Source: Zygnema cylindricum (Eukaryota; Streptophyta; Zygnematophyceae; Zygnematales; Zygnemataceae). From it: DNA of 64,000 nt. The notes under the pieces were generated by a model. That model was not told the DNA's origin and made no database searches. It was given only the letters and a program-made list of their open reading frames with translations. The stretch spans positions 24,828 through 88,827 of the forward strand of contig JBBHKE010002497.1 in the NCBI GenBank assembly GCA_037447655.1, read 5' to 3'. A program made the position numbers and the translations under genes. Positions 34,079 to 47,282 of this stretch are shown piece by piece; the first letter of the stretch is position 1; each line of letters opens with the position of its first letter.

Positions 34079-35083
34079 GCGGCCGTACGAAATAAACGCA
34101 CGAAATGTTTACTAAGGGGCTTATTCCAGGCGCAAAGAATTGCCACCTTTCCAGTTTCCGGGTATGTTGATTTCGTACGATGGACAAATTCTCTTTCAGT
34201 TCTATCCCTCTCCCTCGTCTTCCCTTCTTGCCTTTGCCCTTTTCCTGGAAGGGCAAGGCTATGTAGTCGCATCCGTTGTCTCCGTATTCTTCTTTTTTTC
34301 TTCTCTTCTCTCTCGCTCTTCTTTTTAACCTGTCATCGTCGCTTTACAGCTTTCTCCTCCACTCTCTCTCTCTCCCTTCTAGGGTTCAGGCGCTTGGCTC
34401 TAGAGGACTGCTATTGGAGGATAATGGTTTCCCGGTGAGTTTACGCACCTGTATAGGGGGAAAGGGAGGAAAGGGAGGGGGAGGGAGGTTTTTGGTGAGG
34501 GAGGGAAAGGACTAATAAGGTAACGAGAGAGATGGAGCTGAAAAGAGGTAGGTTGACTTGAGAAATAAGTATCTTTTTCTAAACCAGGCTTCAAATAACT
34601 TTGAATTTTGTAGGGGTCCTTTGCCATTGTCTTCACCTGCTCCTTCTCGGATTTTGTCATAAATTCTTATTTGGCATAGTCTTCTGGTCATCTCTTTATC
34701 CTCCGATGTCGACCGTTTGATCTTTTCGAATGACCATCCCAAAAATTTGATCATCTCAGCATATTTTTATTTTTTTGGTTTCGACACCTTATACCAAAAC
34801 TGTCAGTTTCTTTTTCTTTTTTTGTTAGGACCCCTTTTTCTTATACAAAATAGTTCACATTGTCGGAACACGCGATACTGTTTGTGCATAGGTTTTGAAA
34901 GGGTGTTTTGTACTATGCATTAGCAATGTGAAAAAAAACGGTTCAAAACAAGTGATGAAAATGAACTCATGTAGGTTATATCATCGTTATGAGTTGGTTT
35001 TCTCACTTATGAAAAATAGTACACTAACATTATGTTACCTTTCTAAAGAATTTTGTTCTTATGATGTTATTTACTCCTTTTGT
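34079..35083. other. Upstream region of ORC3 and intergenic DNA
   Basis: It should contain the ORC3 promoter; I see no certain TATA box. Several overlapping open frames on both strands show no family motif and look like C/T-rich chance frames. Confidence 0.4.
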
Positions 35084-35477
35084 TACACCGCGCATCGCTA
35101 TTAGAGTTAATAACACTCATTCAAGTGGTGTAACAAAAGATAACCGATGTGTACCTTTTTTGACCTACCGATAATGGATATATTGGTTCGATATGTTGGT
35201 AACGGAATTATCACGATAAAAAACTGATGTATTGCGATATATTACCGATGAATATCGGCGATAATTGTAGGGTTCAGACTGTACACTTGCACTGTTTTTT
35301 TACAGACGCCATGACATGGCATGCCATACTATATATTGTGTAAAATATAATATAATATAGTATAAAGTACTACGAAATAGTATACTATATTTTTTACAGT
35401 TATCGGCAAAATTTGTTGGTTTTTGAGCGAAATATAATTTGTTGGTTTTCACTAACTCTAATAGCGATGGCGGTGTA
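35084..35477. mobile_element. TA-flanked MITE with near-perfect 23-25 bp TIRs
   Basis: Left end TACACCGCGCATCGCTATTA, right end (inverted) TACACCGCCATCGCTATTAG: the same repeat apart from one deleted base and a change. Both ends begin with TA, consistent with a duplicated TA target as in Tc1/mariner-type MITEs. The 394-bp element has no coding frame. It contains a second set of CCGATAAT-type inverted motifs. Confidence 0.8.
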
Positions 35478-36370
35478 ATTCACATCCATTTGGCAAGTGG
35501 TACCAACTTGTTCACCATGCGAGTATAGAACCTGCATTTTTTGCTTTCCCTTAGCCTTAATTATGGGTGAATCAGTTCTGGGTGAAAATTTAGGCAAGTC
35601 TACTCATATAAATTACTCTTATTCTTTGGTTACATTACAGAGATAGGTTTGGTCATTGTGCTCTATTCTAGCTCTTTTCACAGTGGAAAATCGTTATTTT
35701 TCCTGTTTAAGTCCAAATAATTAATTTTTACCTCTCTTGTGTGCTTACAGTTTGTATTTTTACAGGCCTTAGTGTGCTGATAGTAAATACATTTGCTTAT
35801 TCCGGATACTGTTATATCTTATCGCAAATGACTACGGAAACCTCAAGCGTTACCAAAGACTAGTCGCTATCATTTTCGTACTTCTTATATGTTAGTGTAA
35901 TATTTTTGTGCTACAAGACGAAACGAGCCATGTCGCATGGCTCGCCTGTCATCTTCAAAACTGATTGTATGAGAAGGATTTCCTGCAACTACAAATTTTG
36001 GGCCATTAATGGGGTGTTAGGGCCGTTGTACAATTTGACAACAAAATCGTGGATACTTGTGATGTGAAGGGGGTTCTCAAATTGTACAATTTTCTTATAG
36101 TTAGTGTCTATTTATCAAACCAGGGTGTACACCCAGCAGTTTCCATGGGGCAAAATGGTACCTGGTCATCTCTATTAATGTTAGTAATGCTACTTTAATT
36201 GCAACTTTTTTTGGCGAAAAATCACAAAATAGTGTTAGTAACATTTTTCAAGGGAGTGAACCAGGAACGGCCCAGTCATTTTGCACTATGTTAATATTAT
36301 TGATACTAATTTCTCTTTAATTCTAATAATTCTGGGTAGTGTACTGCCACAACAAGCATCACTTGTATAC

Positions 36371-36577
36371 TTTACTACACCGCCCATTACTATTAGTGTT
36401 AGGGAATTATCGGTGTTAACACTTTATTAGAATGAAAAACGCCAAATTATTTTGCCCCACGTCGCTCATTATGAGCCACTCGACTAAATAGTGTTATTAA
36501 CACTAATTTATGACTTTGGGTCAGAAAATCCCTCACTTCAAATAACGTTAGTGACTCTAACAGCCATGAAAGGTGTA
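36371..36577. mobile_element. TA-flanked MITE, degenerate TIRs
   Basis: Left end TACACCGCCCATTACTATTA; right end inverted reads TACACCTTTCATGGCTGTTA. The internal sequence aligns with 31341-31545. Confidence 0.65.
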
Positions 36578-37521
36578 CCGTTCCATGTCCTAGAAGTTGC
36601 CGTAAAGGTACAATTAGTGTGGTATTCCACACAACCCCCGAATAGTCAGTTTCCAATTTGTTTGATTTTAATTCGCGATAAAGATGGTATATGGCGAATA
36701 TTTTCCGATAACAATAAATCGCCAAATCATAACCGATCTTCCTTGGTTTTCTGTTTTTCCCTTGTTCTTTTTAGTGTGGACCAGTCATTTTATATGACTA
36801 AAATTGGTTCAGCAAATAGCTGGGCCAATTCTTATCCCCCCTTCCTTTTTTTTTGGCTAAGCAGAGCTGGTTGGCCAATCTGTTCTTTTTTCTTTTGCAC
36901 TAAGATCAATCTTCGTCCTCTTGTTCCGCTTCTTTTCTTTTTTCTTTTTTTCTTTTTTTTCTTTTTTTCGGGGGACAAGGGGTGGGGGGGGAGGAGTTTG
37001 TTGGACCAGCTAATTCTGGTCTCCTTTTTTTTTGGATTAGATTTTTATTAATCTCCGATCTCCTTTCCTATTTTTGCAAATAATTTCAACTCTGCTCACT
37101 AGAATGGCATTCCTATGTGGTGGCAAACAGAATACAAAGAAAAAACCTAAAATCAGTTTGTTCCGTTGATATGGTGACATAACTGAAACAAAAATAAACC
37201 ACCATATCGAGCAACATACTGAACACCTGCGCATAAGCCTCAATATCCATTATGCACTTTTACAATATATCTGTTCTTGTCAGTTACCATTGATATATCG
37301 GTAAATGTATATTGCTGCCCCATTGGACTGGTGAACAATACCTTAGTTATTGCCATTTTAAATCTCGATAGATACGGAATTTGTTATCGGCAGTTATTGG
37401 TTGTGTCAGATCATCAATATGCGACTTTCTTAAAAGCAGCAAAAGCTGCACCTTTAGATAATTTTCCCCTTTCTGTAGCTTCTGTACAATAATTGCTCAG
37501 TATTGCATCCACTGCCACCTT

Positions 37522-40500
37522 ATGATGTCGCGTGAGCATGTGGTATTAATAACTGTACTTTATGGCGCTAAGGAGAGGGAGAAGGACAAGGACAAGGAGA
37601 GGGAGGAGGAGAAGGAGATGGACTGGGGGACCTTCTGTAGTCTGAGGGCGGAAGAACATGCTAACCCTAATCTTTGTGGCTTTCTCTTAACTTCCATGTA
37701 GGGCAATTAAACATTATGCTATTACCGGCATAACTGCCAGGAATCCTGGTAATAATACAGAAAACTGTACGATTCGTACAATTTTCAGAATTATTACGTG
37801 GTTACTGGCCAGTAATGCCAGTAATGTGTAACTTTTAATTCCCTATTAGAATCTTCTCCCAAACCGAGCAGTTCCACTTCCAGTAATGTCAGTCGGCGTG
37901 GGTTTTTCCTCCTCGTTTCTTCACCTTTTTTTTCTTCAAACGAGAGAGGCAGGTGGAGCTTGGCATTTAGGAAAATAATCCGTATTCTTTGTATGAGGTC
38001 CTTTGTAGTGTTAACTGTTGATGTGGTATTAACTATTGGTTGTATTGGCACAGGAGTCGTGACGATGATGATGTGGCGGTCGATTCGTCAGAGACCGACA
38101 GAGAGAGGAGACACAGAGAGAAGCGATCCCGAGGAGCTTCACCTTTGTCGCGTTTTTCAGACTCGATGTCGTCTTCATCTTCTGAGGACACGCAACCTGT
38201 GAGGCCATCGAAGGAAAATTCTCAGAGAGAGAGAGATTCAGGGGTAAAATTGAAGTCTGGGAATAAGAGACGGAGGTATTCGTCTGAATCGTCAGATGAA
38301 GATAAGAGATGGAAGAAGTACAAGTCAGGATCTTCGGATGAAGACAAGATTAGGAGGCAAGTCGGCTTTATTTGGGGCCCGAGATAGAAGTCTATCTGTA
38401 CAGGTCAGGGAGCAGATAACAATTTCCTGTTTTTTGTGAACCTTGTGGATCTTTTTGTCTCTGTCTCTCGGTGTCCAAGAATTTATCCTTGGGTCGTCAT
38501 CTATTCTATGTCTGAGTAAATTTCTGAGTAATATGTTTTCTCCTGGAGTATTATGCTCTTCAACTTCCGGAAACTCCCTGAAGTCTGGTGAATTATTGTG
38601 ACATTCATTAAAAATTGAAGGATTTTTCAGCTTTTGCGTATATTCATCGCATTATTTTAAGCCTTCTTTAAGGAATGACACGGCTGAAAGTTGGCTTGAA
38701 GACCTTTTTTGATGAGAAGTTTCCAGAAGATGGTTGGTTGTTTTAGCTGATTGTCAATGATCAATCACATGGAACTGACAAAAAGGAGTTGTATCGACTT
38801 TTTTTTATGTTGGTAGTTTGTCTTTATCCCTCACGATTGTCTCGCTCTGATTTTTGACGCAGAAGAAGGAAAAAACGAAATTCAAGCAAGTATTCTAGTG
38901 ACTCGGACGACCAGAAGAAATCTGAAAAGAAGCTTTTGCGCCGCAGTAGAGGAAAAGTTACCAAACGAAAGCGACGATCAAAAAGCTCAAGTAGTGACTC
39001 GGATTCCAGTGGATGTTCTTCAGAAGAGGACAAGGAACGAAGGCATCGAAGTACTTCGCGTTCAAAAAAGAAACACTCGGACAGGAAAGTATCACAAAAA
39101 AGGAAGAAGAATCGAAGTAAAAAGAGTGGGAAAAGTGGCGACAATAGTGGGGAAGAGGAGGGAGCAGAAGATGGGAATAAAAAGGAGGAAGGAGAGAGCC
39201 GATCGATTCCGATATGTTCAACACCAATGGATGTACGATTTACCAATTAGACCTTTTCATTCTGTCATTTTAATTTGTTGAAGTAAAGGGAATTTTACGG
39301 AATATCAAACTGTATTGTGAGAAATAACTAGGTTATCGTTCTTCTATGATATAAAATGCTCGTTCATGTTCAGTTAATTGAGTCTCTCAGACAATTTCCA
39401 CCTGCAAACTCCAGAATCGAGTCTTTGTTTCCATGGATTATGCTGCGAATGCGTTTCTGTTTTCTTTCACGCCATCCCATCACTTTGTTAAATCCCAAAG
39501 TTATGGCTGTTTTTAAGTTTCAAAGTGAAGGGGAAACAGGCGGTGATGTCACAAATGGAGGAGCAGAAGGAGGCAGTTCGGCGGAATGCGGAACTGGCAA
39601 GGGTAATCATTTAAAAAAAAAACTCTAAAAAGCTTTTTTTTTATGTTTTCCACGATTAGTATCATCAGAATTCTTAAACCTCACTTCAGTCATTGTTCTT
39701 GTTTAATACTCTGCTTTTCTTTCTTTGCTTTCTTTCTTTCTCATTCTCCATTTTTTTCTTCTTTTCTTTCTTTCTTTCTTTCTCTTTGTCTTCTCACTTT
39801 CTTTCTTCTCACTTTCTTTCTCTCGCATTCTTTCTTTTCTTTTCTTTCTGTTCTTTCTTCTTTCCTTCTTTCTTCTCACTTTCTTGTGTGTGAATTATCT
39901 CTTATGAATTGTTTTTTTAATAAGGATTTTTTCTTACCAATACTGTTTCTCATGGTTGTTAGGCTCGCCTAAGTAGTGGAGAGTTGCAAAGAGCTCGAGA
40001 AGAACAAGCCGAATCTCAGCGCCTCTATGGAACTGTAGATTGGAGGTACACAAACTTTTAACTTTTTATCCTTTTGCGGCGTTTGTGAAAAGAATTACTA
40101 GGTTTACTCAATGCTACAAAAAATATGGTTAACTTTTAATTTCTTAACCTTTTGGAGGTTTGTCAAAGAACTATTAAGTTTACAAGTTTGCTTCATATTC
40201 CTGTGAATATTGTTTTTGAAGGCATTCTCTCTAATTATCTGATTGTTTTTATTACGTATGGAAAATATGAGGATGATGCTCGTATCTTGTAATAGATGTA
40301 GCGTTATTATCAGTTAAACAAAATTGATTATTCCACTTGTACCTCATGTCTTGCTGGAGGCACTATTCGATCTCCAAATTAAACAGAGAGGGAGTGGGAG
40401 AGATTTACAACACATGGAGACCATGAGCTAGTTTAAAATTTTAACTTGCAAGTAGTTGTACGAAATCAATTATCGTTTATTTTACTTGTTCCTGTGTATG

Positions 40501-41794
40501 TTCTTTGAGTTTTTGTTCAATTTTTTTTCAGAAACTATTTTGTAAGGGATTTAAAGGAGTGGGCTGGTGGTGGAAATTTGCAGGGCTAAAAAAAAACTTC
40601 GGCAAGAAAAGAAGGTACTATCAATATCAAGAGACCCTTGTCGAGGTTGTTTTCAGTTGTTTTTAGTTGTTTTTGGTTGTTATATCTCAAAAAAAATGGA
40701 GCAGACAGTAATATATGTATTTCAATCCGGTTATTCGAATTCCTTGCAAGTTGAAACCAAAGATGGAATATTTTTCCTATCAAATTAGATTACGTAAACT
40801 TGAAAGGTTCAAATGCTCTTAATATTTTTGAAAACCTTTGTCCATTGACAAAAAAAAAAACTCAGTGACTTTTTTTTTTTTTGGTAAACTTTGTCCAATG
40901 ACAAAAAACTTACTGGGAACTTTTTGTGTTTCCTTTCCTCTTTTGGTGCTTAAATTTGAAGTAATTTAGGTATTGGAACGATCTATCGCCGCCGGGAATA
41001 AATTGGCCTCTCTCGAAGCTCGAGAGAATGCAAGAATGGACGCTTTCCGTGTCGCGGTACGTGTTTTTTGGGTTTTTTTAAGGTTTTTTTTGTGTTTTTT
41101 TAGGTGCTTTTTTAGAGGGTTTTTTGGGGGGTTTTGAACCAACAGAAGATGGTTGAAAGTTTTGTCAAAAAGTTGCCTTAACACGTTAAGCGAGGTTCAA
41201 TTTTTTCACCTCCATTTTTTGGACTTGCGGATTATCAGAGGCCCGTTATGGGAGTGTTTACATTTTGATGTGTTCCCATACAGTTATATCGCTCATATAT
41301 TCATATATACACTGCATAAATTGCTCACACGAGTCTTGCATCAGCAGAAGTAAGAGATGGCAGATAATCTTTCATGTTAATACAGTCTCTGTATTGTTAT
41401 TTTTTTTATATTTTTCATTTTTTCATATTTATGTTACTGTTACTGCTATTGTTACCGTTACTGTTACTATTATCGTTACTGTACTGTTTCTGTTGCTGTT
41501 GCTGTTACTGTTTCTGTTACTGTTGCTGTCCTTTATTTTTCTTCTTGTTCTTATTTTTCTTATTGTTCTTATTGTTCTTGTTGTTCTTATTGTTCTTGTT
41601 TTTCTTGTTGTTGTATGTTTTTGTCATAAAAAATTGTGCAGATGGGCCTCCCGTCAGCAGAAGCAGAGAGACAGGCTCGATGGAGAGAAGAGGCTGGAAG
41701 GGTTATGGCTGAGGCAGAGGCTTTAGCAAAAGAAAACCAGGCTCGGTTAAGTTCCTCGAGGAAAGCAAAAATTGGTCCAACACTACAAAGATAG
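37522..41794 (+). CDS. RS/KR-rich nuclear-type protein with C-terminal coiled coil
   Basis: Exons: 37522-37697 (tentative first exon, KEREKDKDKEREEEKE-rich), 38054-38356, 38863-39232, 39540-39602, 39963-40045, 40584-40614, 40970-41056 and 41642-41794 (TAG). All phases fit, giving about 421 residues with the first exon. The first half is Ser/Arg/Lys/Asp-rich (SRDDDD, KRRRYSSESSDEDK, KRKRRSKSSSSDSDSS), like nuclear-speckle and splicing-associated proteins. The second half is charged and helical (MEEQKEAVRRNAELARARL to MAEAEALAKENQARLSSSRK), probably a coiled coil. The intron after 38356 has a GC donor (AG|GCAAGT). I do not recognise the family; a role in RNA processing is only suggested by composition. 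Confidence 0.75.
39700..39880. repeat. CTTT microsatellite in an intron
   Basis: Imperfect TTTC/TTCT repeats inside the intron between exons 39540-39602 and 39963-40045. The open frames over it are spurious. Confidence 0.85.
41430..41615. repeat. ACTGTT / CTTATTGTT microsatellite in the last intron
   Basis: Runs of TTACTG followed by TGTTCTTATTG repeats in the intron before the last exon of the RS-rich gene. No coding meaning. Confidence 0.85.
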
Positions 41795-42973
41795 AGGGGG
41801 GAAATGTCTGGTGTTCAATTGACTGTGAATAGTCCTTCGACAACGAACAACGGGCAATGGGCAAGGATAACGGACAACAGGCGTAATGCACATGGAAGTT
41901 GTTGTGGAAGACATGTTTGGACGAAGTGATTGGTGGAAGGGTGAAATAATTGGTGGAAAATAATTGGGGGGAGAGAAATGGGTTTTGGTCGCTAAAAGCT
42001 AGAGAGTTTTTTGTTTGGCATTTGAAGATGAAGTTGAACTATGGCAAGTCGAGTTCATCGACATTAGCATTATTGGAGGGGCAAAGGAAGGGAAAGTGAT
42101 GGCAATGCTGATGGTAAGGAGGAAATAACGCTTGCACGTGGTAGGTGATGAACAAATGGGATGGAAATTGGCGACTGGCAACCACAGAAGGGAATTACAA
42201 AGGGTCAGTTTTAGGATTTTTTTCTGTTTCTATGTCAGTGACGTTGGCAGATTTGAATTGTTTTAAAAGGGAGTGAGGTCTTGAGATAGACAAGTGGAAG
42301 TTGAGATGAAGTTTTATAAATGACTAGTGAGAGTTAGAATTAGTGAGAGTACGATGTTCTGCATTTTTTACGAAATGGAGGTGTCCCCTGTATTTTAGGT
42401 TGTACTACAACCTCCTTAAATGGAGGCTGTATTCTAACCATCCTTGGTAATAAACTTTACTTTCCTTTATTTTTTCTTGTGGAATGCAATTACTGAATTA
42501 AGTGTAATGGCAAGTAATGCACATGATTGTGAAAGAACTGCGTTGTTAATGATTGTCAATAATAGGCTTTATTTAAGAATGCGCTGCGGTAAACCCTCAA
42601 AAAACAAAGGAAATGGAGAAGAAAAATGGTACACAAAACAAGCAAAACAAAGAATAGAAATGCCATGAAAGAAAAAAACGAAATGTTGTTTATGATTGAA
42701 ATTTGCAAGTTGCAGTTTTTGGATGCACATGTATGTACGTCTACTGATTTCAGAAAACTTGAAGTATGGCATCTACTATGGGTAGTAGAGTCGACATGTT
42801 TCAATCTATCAGCTCTTGGTAGCTTGCTCTGATGTACGGTGTAGATTTGATGGTGACCTTTGTATTTGGTGTACTTGTTTTGCTTTGTGGACTCTGTAGA
42901 GTAAGAGTTTTTCAGGTATAATATGCATATAATAAGACGCGAATAATATGCATGTAAGACGCATATAATATCC
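41795..42973. other. Downstream flank of the RS-rich gene
   Basis: Probable 3' UTR and intergenic sequence. An AATAAA occurs at 42450. No coding frame I can support. Confidence 0.4.
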
Positions 42974-44640
42974 TAGTTGTTCAAATCGCGCGCTTTTTTC
43001 ATTTTTTCCAGTTTTTACGTATTGTACGTGAGTTTTGAAAAAATCGCAATAAAACGTTAGATGCAAACTGAACGGGCATTTTACTTAAAACGTACAGACA
43101 AATTACGGTAACTGTACGGTTTTTTACGGGAATTGTACGGAAGTTGACGAAAAGATACGATGCACGTATCGGTACTTAGTGTTCTGCAAACTGAACAGAA
43201 TGTTCACTGTCATGCCGCAAGACGTCGGTGAGTATTATTGCTGATTCTTATACTAATTAGGGTATAAGGGAATAATACAGGTCCGTGACGGAGTGTTCAG
43301 TTGAAGGTACGGACGGAACTGAGGTCGTACCATGTTACCGGCATGAAATCAGATTGCGGTACAGCATCGGATTTCGTGAATTCGAACGGCTCCAACCCTG
43401 ACATATTATGGACTCAAACGGTTACATACCTGACACATGTCCAAGTCGTGAACCCTCGGAGGTTCATGCATTATTTTTGTAGCTTAGGGAGGGTTTTCAT
43501 CCTCGAAGTGTAGATGTAAGGCTTCCCGAGGCGGCCACGTAGCGGCCACCTCTAGAAACTGGCAGCGTTTGTACATAGAATGATGCTTGTTCACAAACAC
43601 ACAGAAATTAGTGTAGCTGTACGATAGGCAACAACATAGGATAAAGGCTATGTGGCCGCATTAGATTAGTTGCAAATTACAGCACGGGAATCAAACATTG
43701 GAGAGTTGTCGCTTATTGGCAATCTGCATTCTCGGGATTTGTCGAACCTTTTTGTTGCAGTTGGAATTTTCGGCGGATATTTAGTATCTGTTAGTGGTTG
43801 AGTTAGGGTTTCTGACACTGAATCCTTAGTCTCTTGCTAGCTGTTGTCTCTGAGTTTTTCCGATCTCTCTTTTCTGTACTAAAGTCCTTACCTAATCTAC
43901 CGGCGCAAGCCAGTCTGCAAGGTTTCCCTCCAGACCGTCTCTCCCTTGCCGTGGTTTATGAATTCTGGCGTGTGAACCTTGTGCTTTATTGTTGTTTGTG
44001 CGCGGTTTCTGCCGGCTGCCACTCTTTTCCCCTAACTTGGGGAGTGTCGGTTCTCTCGGCGTCTTCATCCGGTTGAGGGAAGTCTGCTGCATGCTAGTTG
44101 GACTCTTGTAGGGAATATTGAAGACTTCAGGGCCTAGTGGCTACTGTCGCAAATATCGAATTCCATCCTTTTTCCTCTTTGCCTACTAAACTTGTCGTTG
44201 TACTTTTATTTGTTTTATTGAGCTGATTCATTAATATTTCTGTTGGTATATATTTGCCTCTGGTTTTAGCGTAGATATGTGCGGTCCATACATTTCCGAC
44301 AACGCTAATTGGGTGTGATAGATGTCATTTAACGATTGTATGCACATGCACGACATCACGGATATGTACAGAATTTTATTGTACATCTACGGACAGTTTC
44401 AAAAAAAGACGTTGCAACGTCACACTATTTGCTCGCCGTAAGTTCAAAATGTGTACGAATGTCTTCTTCAAATTTTTGAAAAGAAGCCGCCATGAAAACT
44501 TGAACAGTTGAAAGATTTAGAGTAAAAATAGATGAAGGACAAATATGTATTTCTTTTTTGGTTTAATGTGATTGTTTTTTATTATTCATTAACATGTTAC
44601 GTCGTGCAATGTTGAATGATGAAAAATGTCATCGGCATAT

Positions 44641-44762
44641 GGCCTGTACTTTGCTTTTTTACAGTTGCATGCTCTCGGAGAGGTGGAGAGAGAAGGCCTA
44701 TGGCCTGTACTATGCTTTTTTACAGTTGCATGCTCTCGGAGAGGTGGAGAGAGAAGGCCATG
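44641..44762. repeat. 61-bp tandem duplication
   Basis: Two adjacent copies of a unit starting GGCCTGTACT and containing TTTTTTACAGTTGCATGC, with one or two differences. No known role. Confidence 0.85.
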
Positions 44763-44954
44763 GCTGCCTGTCAGATAGTCTGAGATAGTCTGAGACAGAC
44801 AGACAATATTATTGTGACCAAATATTATTTCTGACAAAAAGGAAGCATTGCCCAAGATATAAACCTAGCTTTACAAAACTCAAAGTACCCTCATAAAGCG
44901 TCGTCCGTAACCAGTTGATGTAGATGTTCCAATACACATGAAGTGTGATAGTTA

Positions 44955-45963
44955 GGGCACTTTCCCATGTAACCGAAACTTTAATCTTGTAACTTTGTTT
45001 CTAGCGAAGATTCTCCATACAGCTTTTAGAGCATTCCGATGTAAGCGCAAATAACTTGTTACTTCAAAAGTGAAAAGCGTAAACATGTAACGAAACATGT
45101 GACAAATAAACGGTACACAAAATGTTGCGAAACTTCCACTCGGCTTCTATTTCAGGCGTCCATCCGCGCGCTGAATAGATTCTATCACTTTGCAATGTCA
45201 ATACGCCACATTGTCGATGTGGAGGCATTACAGATGTTTAGAGTTTGTGACATTATGATGTCACGCACGTCACGCTTAACGATGACAGCGCCGACGTCAC
45301 ATATTCTAAAACTTTCCGTCATGGTTTCCCGATTTTATTTTTTTGTCTTTTCTCACTCTAGTTGCCATCAAGATACGCCCAAAGATAATCAAAAGAAATT
45401 GTTTTCAGAGATCTTTCATTTAATACCATTATTGACATTTTTCGTTGCAAGAATTGTGAGACAGAAGTGGTAGTGGGAGAGGGAGAGAGAGGGGCGCTTT
45501 TACGGACTTCACTTTTGCCAAATGGCGTCCGTTCGCCGAGACCCCTCCACGACCACTGCACGGAAAAAAGCGCACGGAAAGAAGTCACGCACAGCCTGGA
45601 AACGTGCAGTGGGTTTTTTTTTTTTGTACTCCGCGCACAAAAATTGTCAAAAAAAATGACACGTGCGACACCATCTGCGTATTCGCTCACCTCATGGAAC
45701 TATATTTAAAATCACCTCGCGAGGTGATTTTTTATAAAGTTTGAAGATGAGCTGAACGGACGCGAAAGTGGCCCGAAACTCGCTAGATGACAAACTGCAT
45801 CGCGCTAAACAACAAAATTTACATATAAAGTTTTAAGGTAACGCAACTTGTACGGTGGTATTTTCATTTTTTTTGGTACGGCTGCTGATTTTCTCGTTTT
45901 TTTTCAAGTTATAGGGGAAAAATAAATAAAATAACTATAACTTTAGCCCATGGGAAAGTGCCC
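44955..45963. mobile_element. PIF/Harbinger-like non-autonomous element, copy 1 (TSD TTA)
   Basis: It starts GGGCACTTTCCCATG and ends with its inverse CATGGGAAAGTGCCC. It is flanked by TTA at 44952-44954 and 45964-45966. A 3-bp TTA/TAA duplication is the hallmark of PIF/Harbinger (Tourist-type) elements. It has no transposase. A 24-bp perfect palindrome lies at 45708-45731 (core TCACCTCGCGAGGTGA). Three further copies lie at 56.6, 57.5 and 62.5 kb. Confidence 0.85.
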
Positions 45964-46171
45964 TTATTTAAATGTTTAATGTTTCTACTGCTCGTTTAAC
46001 GGAAAGCGTACAAATTGCAGTACATGTTCGTTAGCATGCACGGATTTGTACCGAAAAAAAAACATTAACGATTTTTACGATTTTTTCAAGTCGACCTCTC
46101 TAGTTTCTACTTATTGTACGCGCGTTCGAATCGTGCTTAAAATACGTTTTGAACAACTATGTATAATATCA

Positions 46172-46885
46172 TAGTTGTTCAAATCGCGTGATTTTTTCGT
46201 TTTTTGCGATTGAAACGTATAATTCGTGACTTTTGAAAAAATCGTAAAAAAACGTGTAATGTAAACTGAAACTGAAATTTTACGGAAACCTGTAAACTAA
46301 TTACTGTAATTGTACATTTTTTTACGGATATGTACGGAATAAAACGGGAAATATGCGTCGCACTTATTGGTACTTTCTGTTCAGTGAACAGAAATACCAC
46401 GGAAGTTGTACGTTATATAATCGAAAATGTACGGACATTTTCGAAAAGAGACGTTAAACTTCACAATAATTTCGCGCGTTCAGTTTGAAATTCGTACGGG
46501 CGTCTTCTTCAATCTTTATTGAAAGAAGACGCCATGGAACAGAGACGAAATTGCATAAAATTTTATCTTCGTGGCATTCGAACAAGAGTACGACAATTGC
46601 GTAGCAAACCCCTAAGGTGATCACAAGACTACCATCTGGTAAAGAAATTCCGATACTAACCAAAACTGTGATAAGATTATATTAAAGTTATTGATTTACC
46701 GCTCATTTAACGGGAAAAACTTGCAAACTGCGTTATATGTAATAGTTTTCTGTTTTTTTATGTACGGAATAGTACGGAATGAAATTCATTAACGATTTTT
46801 TGCGATTTTATCAAAAGGTTCAATGCGTTTGAAACGTATAATTCGTCACGTACGGTACGTTCGCACTAATCGCCGTGAACAACTA
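46172..46885. mobile_element. 714-bp element with TAGTTGTTCA terminal inverted repeats
   Basis: Left TAGTTGTTCAAATCGCGTGA, right inverted TAGTTGTTCACGGCGATTAG. A long imperfect inverted repeat extends inward (ACGTATAATTCGT on both arms). A 12-bp spacer containing TATAATAT separates it from the end of the larger element on its left. Confidence 0.65.
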
Positions 46886-47070
46886 TGTATAATATGCATG
46901 TAAGACGCATATAATATGCATGTTAGACGCCGGTTTTATTTCACGGAACGGCTGCTTACACCAGATATGGCGTTTGCCGCGTTTTAGCACTTTTGATCTG
47001 CGAAGCAAATGCGTAGATGCGCAAGCGTTGTGAACCAGGAGATGTCGGTAAACGTAACGGTCCGGCGCAA

Positions 47071-47279
47071 TACACCGCGGATCGTTATTAGGGTTAAAAG
47101 ATATTAGTGTAAACGCTAATTTTATTTTGGCACTATATTAGAGTTGTTAACGCTAATTAAAAAGTACGTTAAATAATGTAAAAAAGCATATAGAGTTATT
47201 TATACTATTTCGGGTTCAAGGATCAAAATTTGGGTGCATTGATTTAGCGTTACTAACGCTAATTACAATTCACGGTGTA
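47071..47279. mobile_element. TA-flanked MITE, 209 bp
   Basis: Left TACACCGCGGATCGTTATTA, right inverted TACACCGTGAATTGTAATTA; both begin with TA. It lies 3 bp from the next family member. Confidence 0.75.
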
Positions 47280-47282
47280 GAG

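Larger units (their letters stand above)
42974..46159. mobile_element. Large element with TAGTTGTTCA terminal inverted repeats
   Basis: Left end TAGTTGTTCAAATCGCG; right end inverted TAGTTGTTCAAAACG. The next 100 bp or so are related in inverted orientation (TTTTGAAAAAATCGCA on the left, CTTGAAAAAATCGTAA inverted on the right; GTACGG-rich). A 1-kb PIF/Harbinger-like element (44955-45963) is nested inside. The remaining interior has no recognisable transposase. Pairing of these two ends as one element is inference. Confidence 0.5.

Noticed and set aside
33842-34438. 198-codon plus-strand frame opposite ORC3 exon 1
   Set aside because: The minus-strand frame reads as the ORC3 N-terminus with a donor; the plus frame has no motif and is Ser/Phe/Leu-rich from C/T tracts.
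45358-45690. 110-codon minus frame, repeated in related form near 57.0 and 58.0 kb
   Set aside because: It lies inside the Harbinger-like repeat and is not kept in frame between copies, so it is a repeat feature and not a gene.
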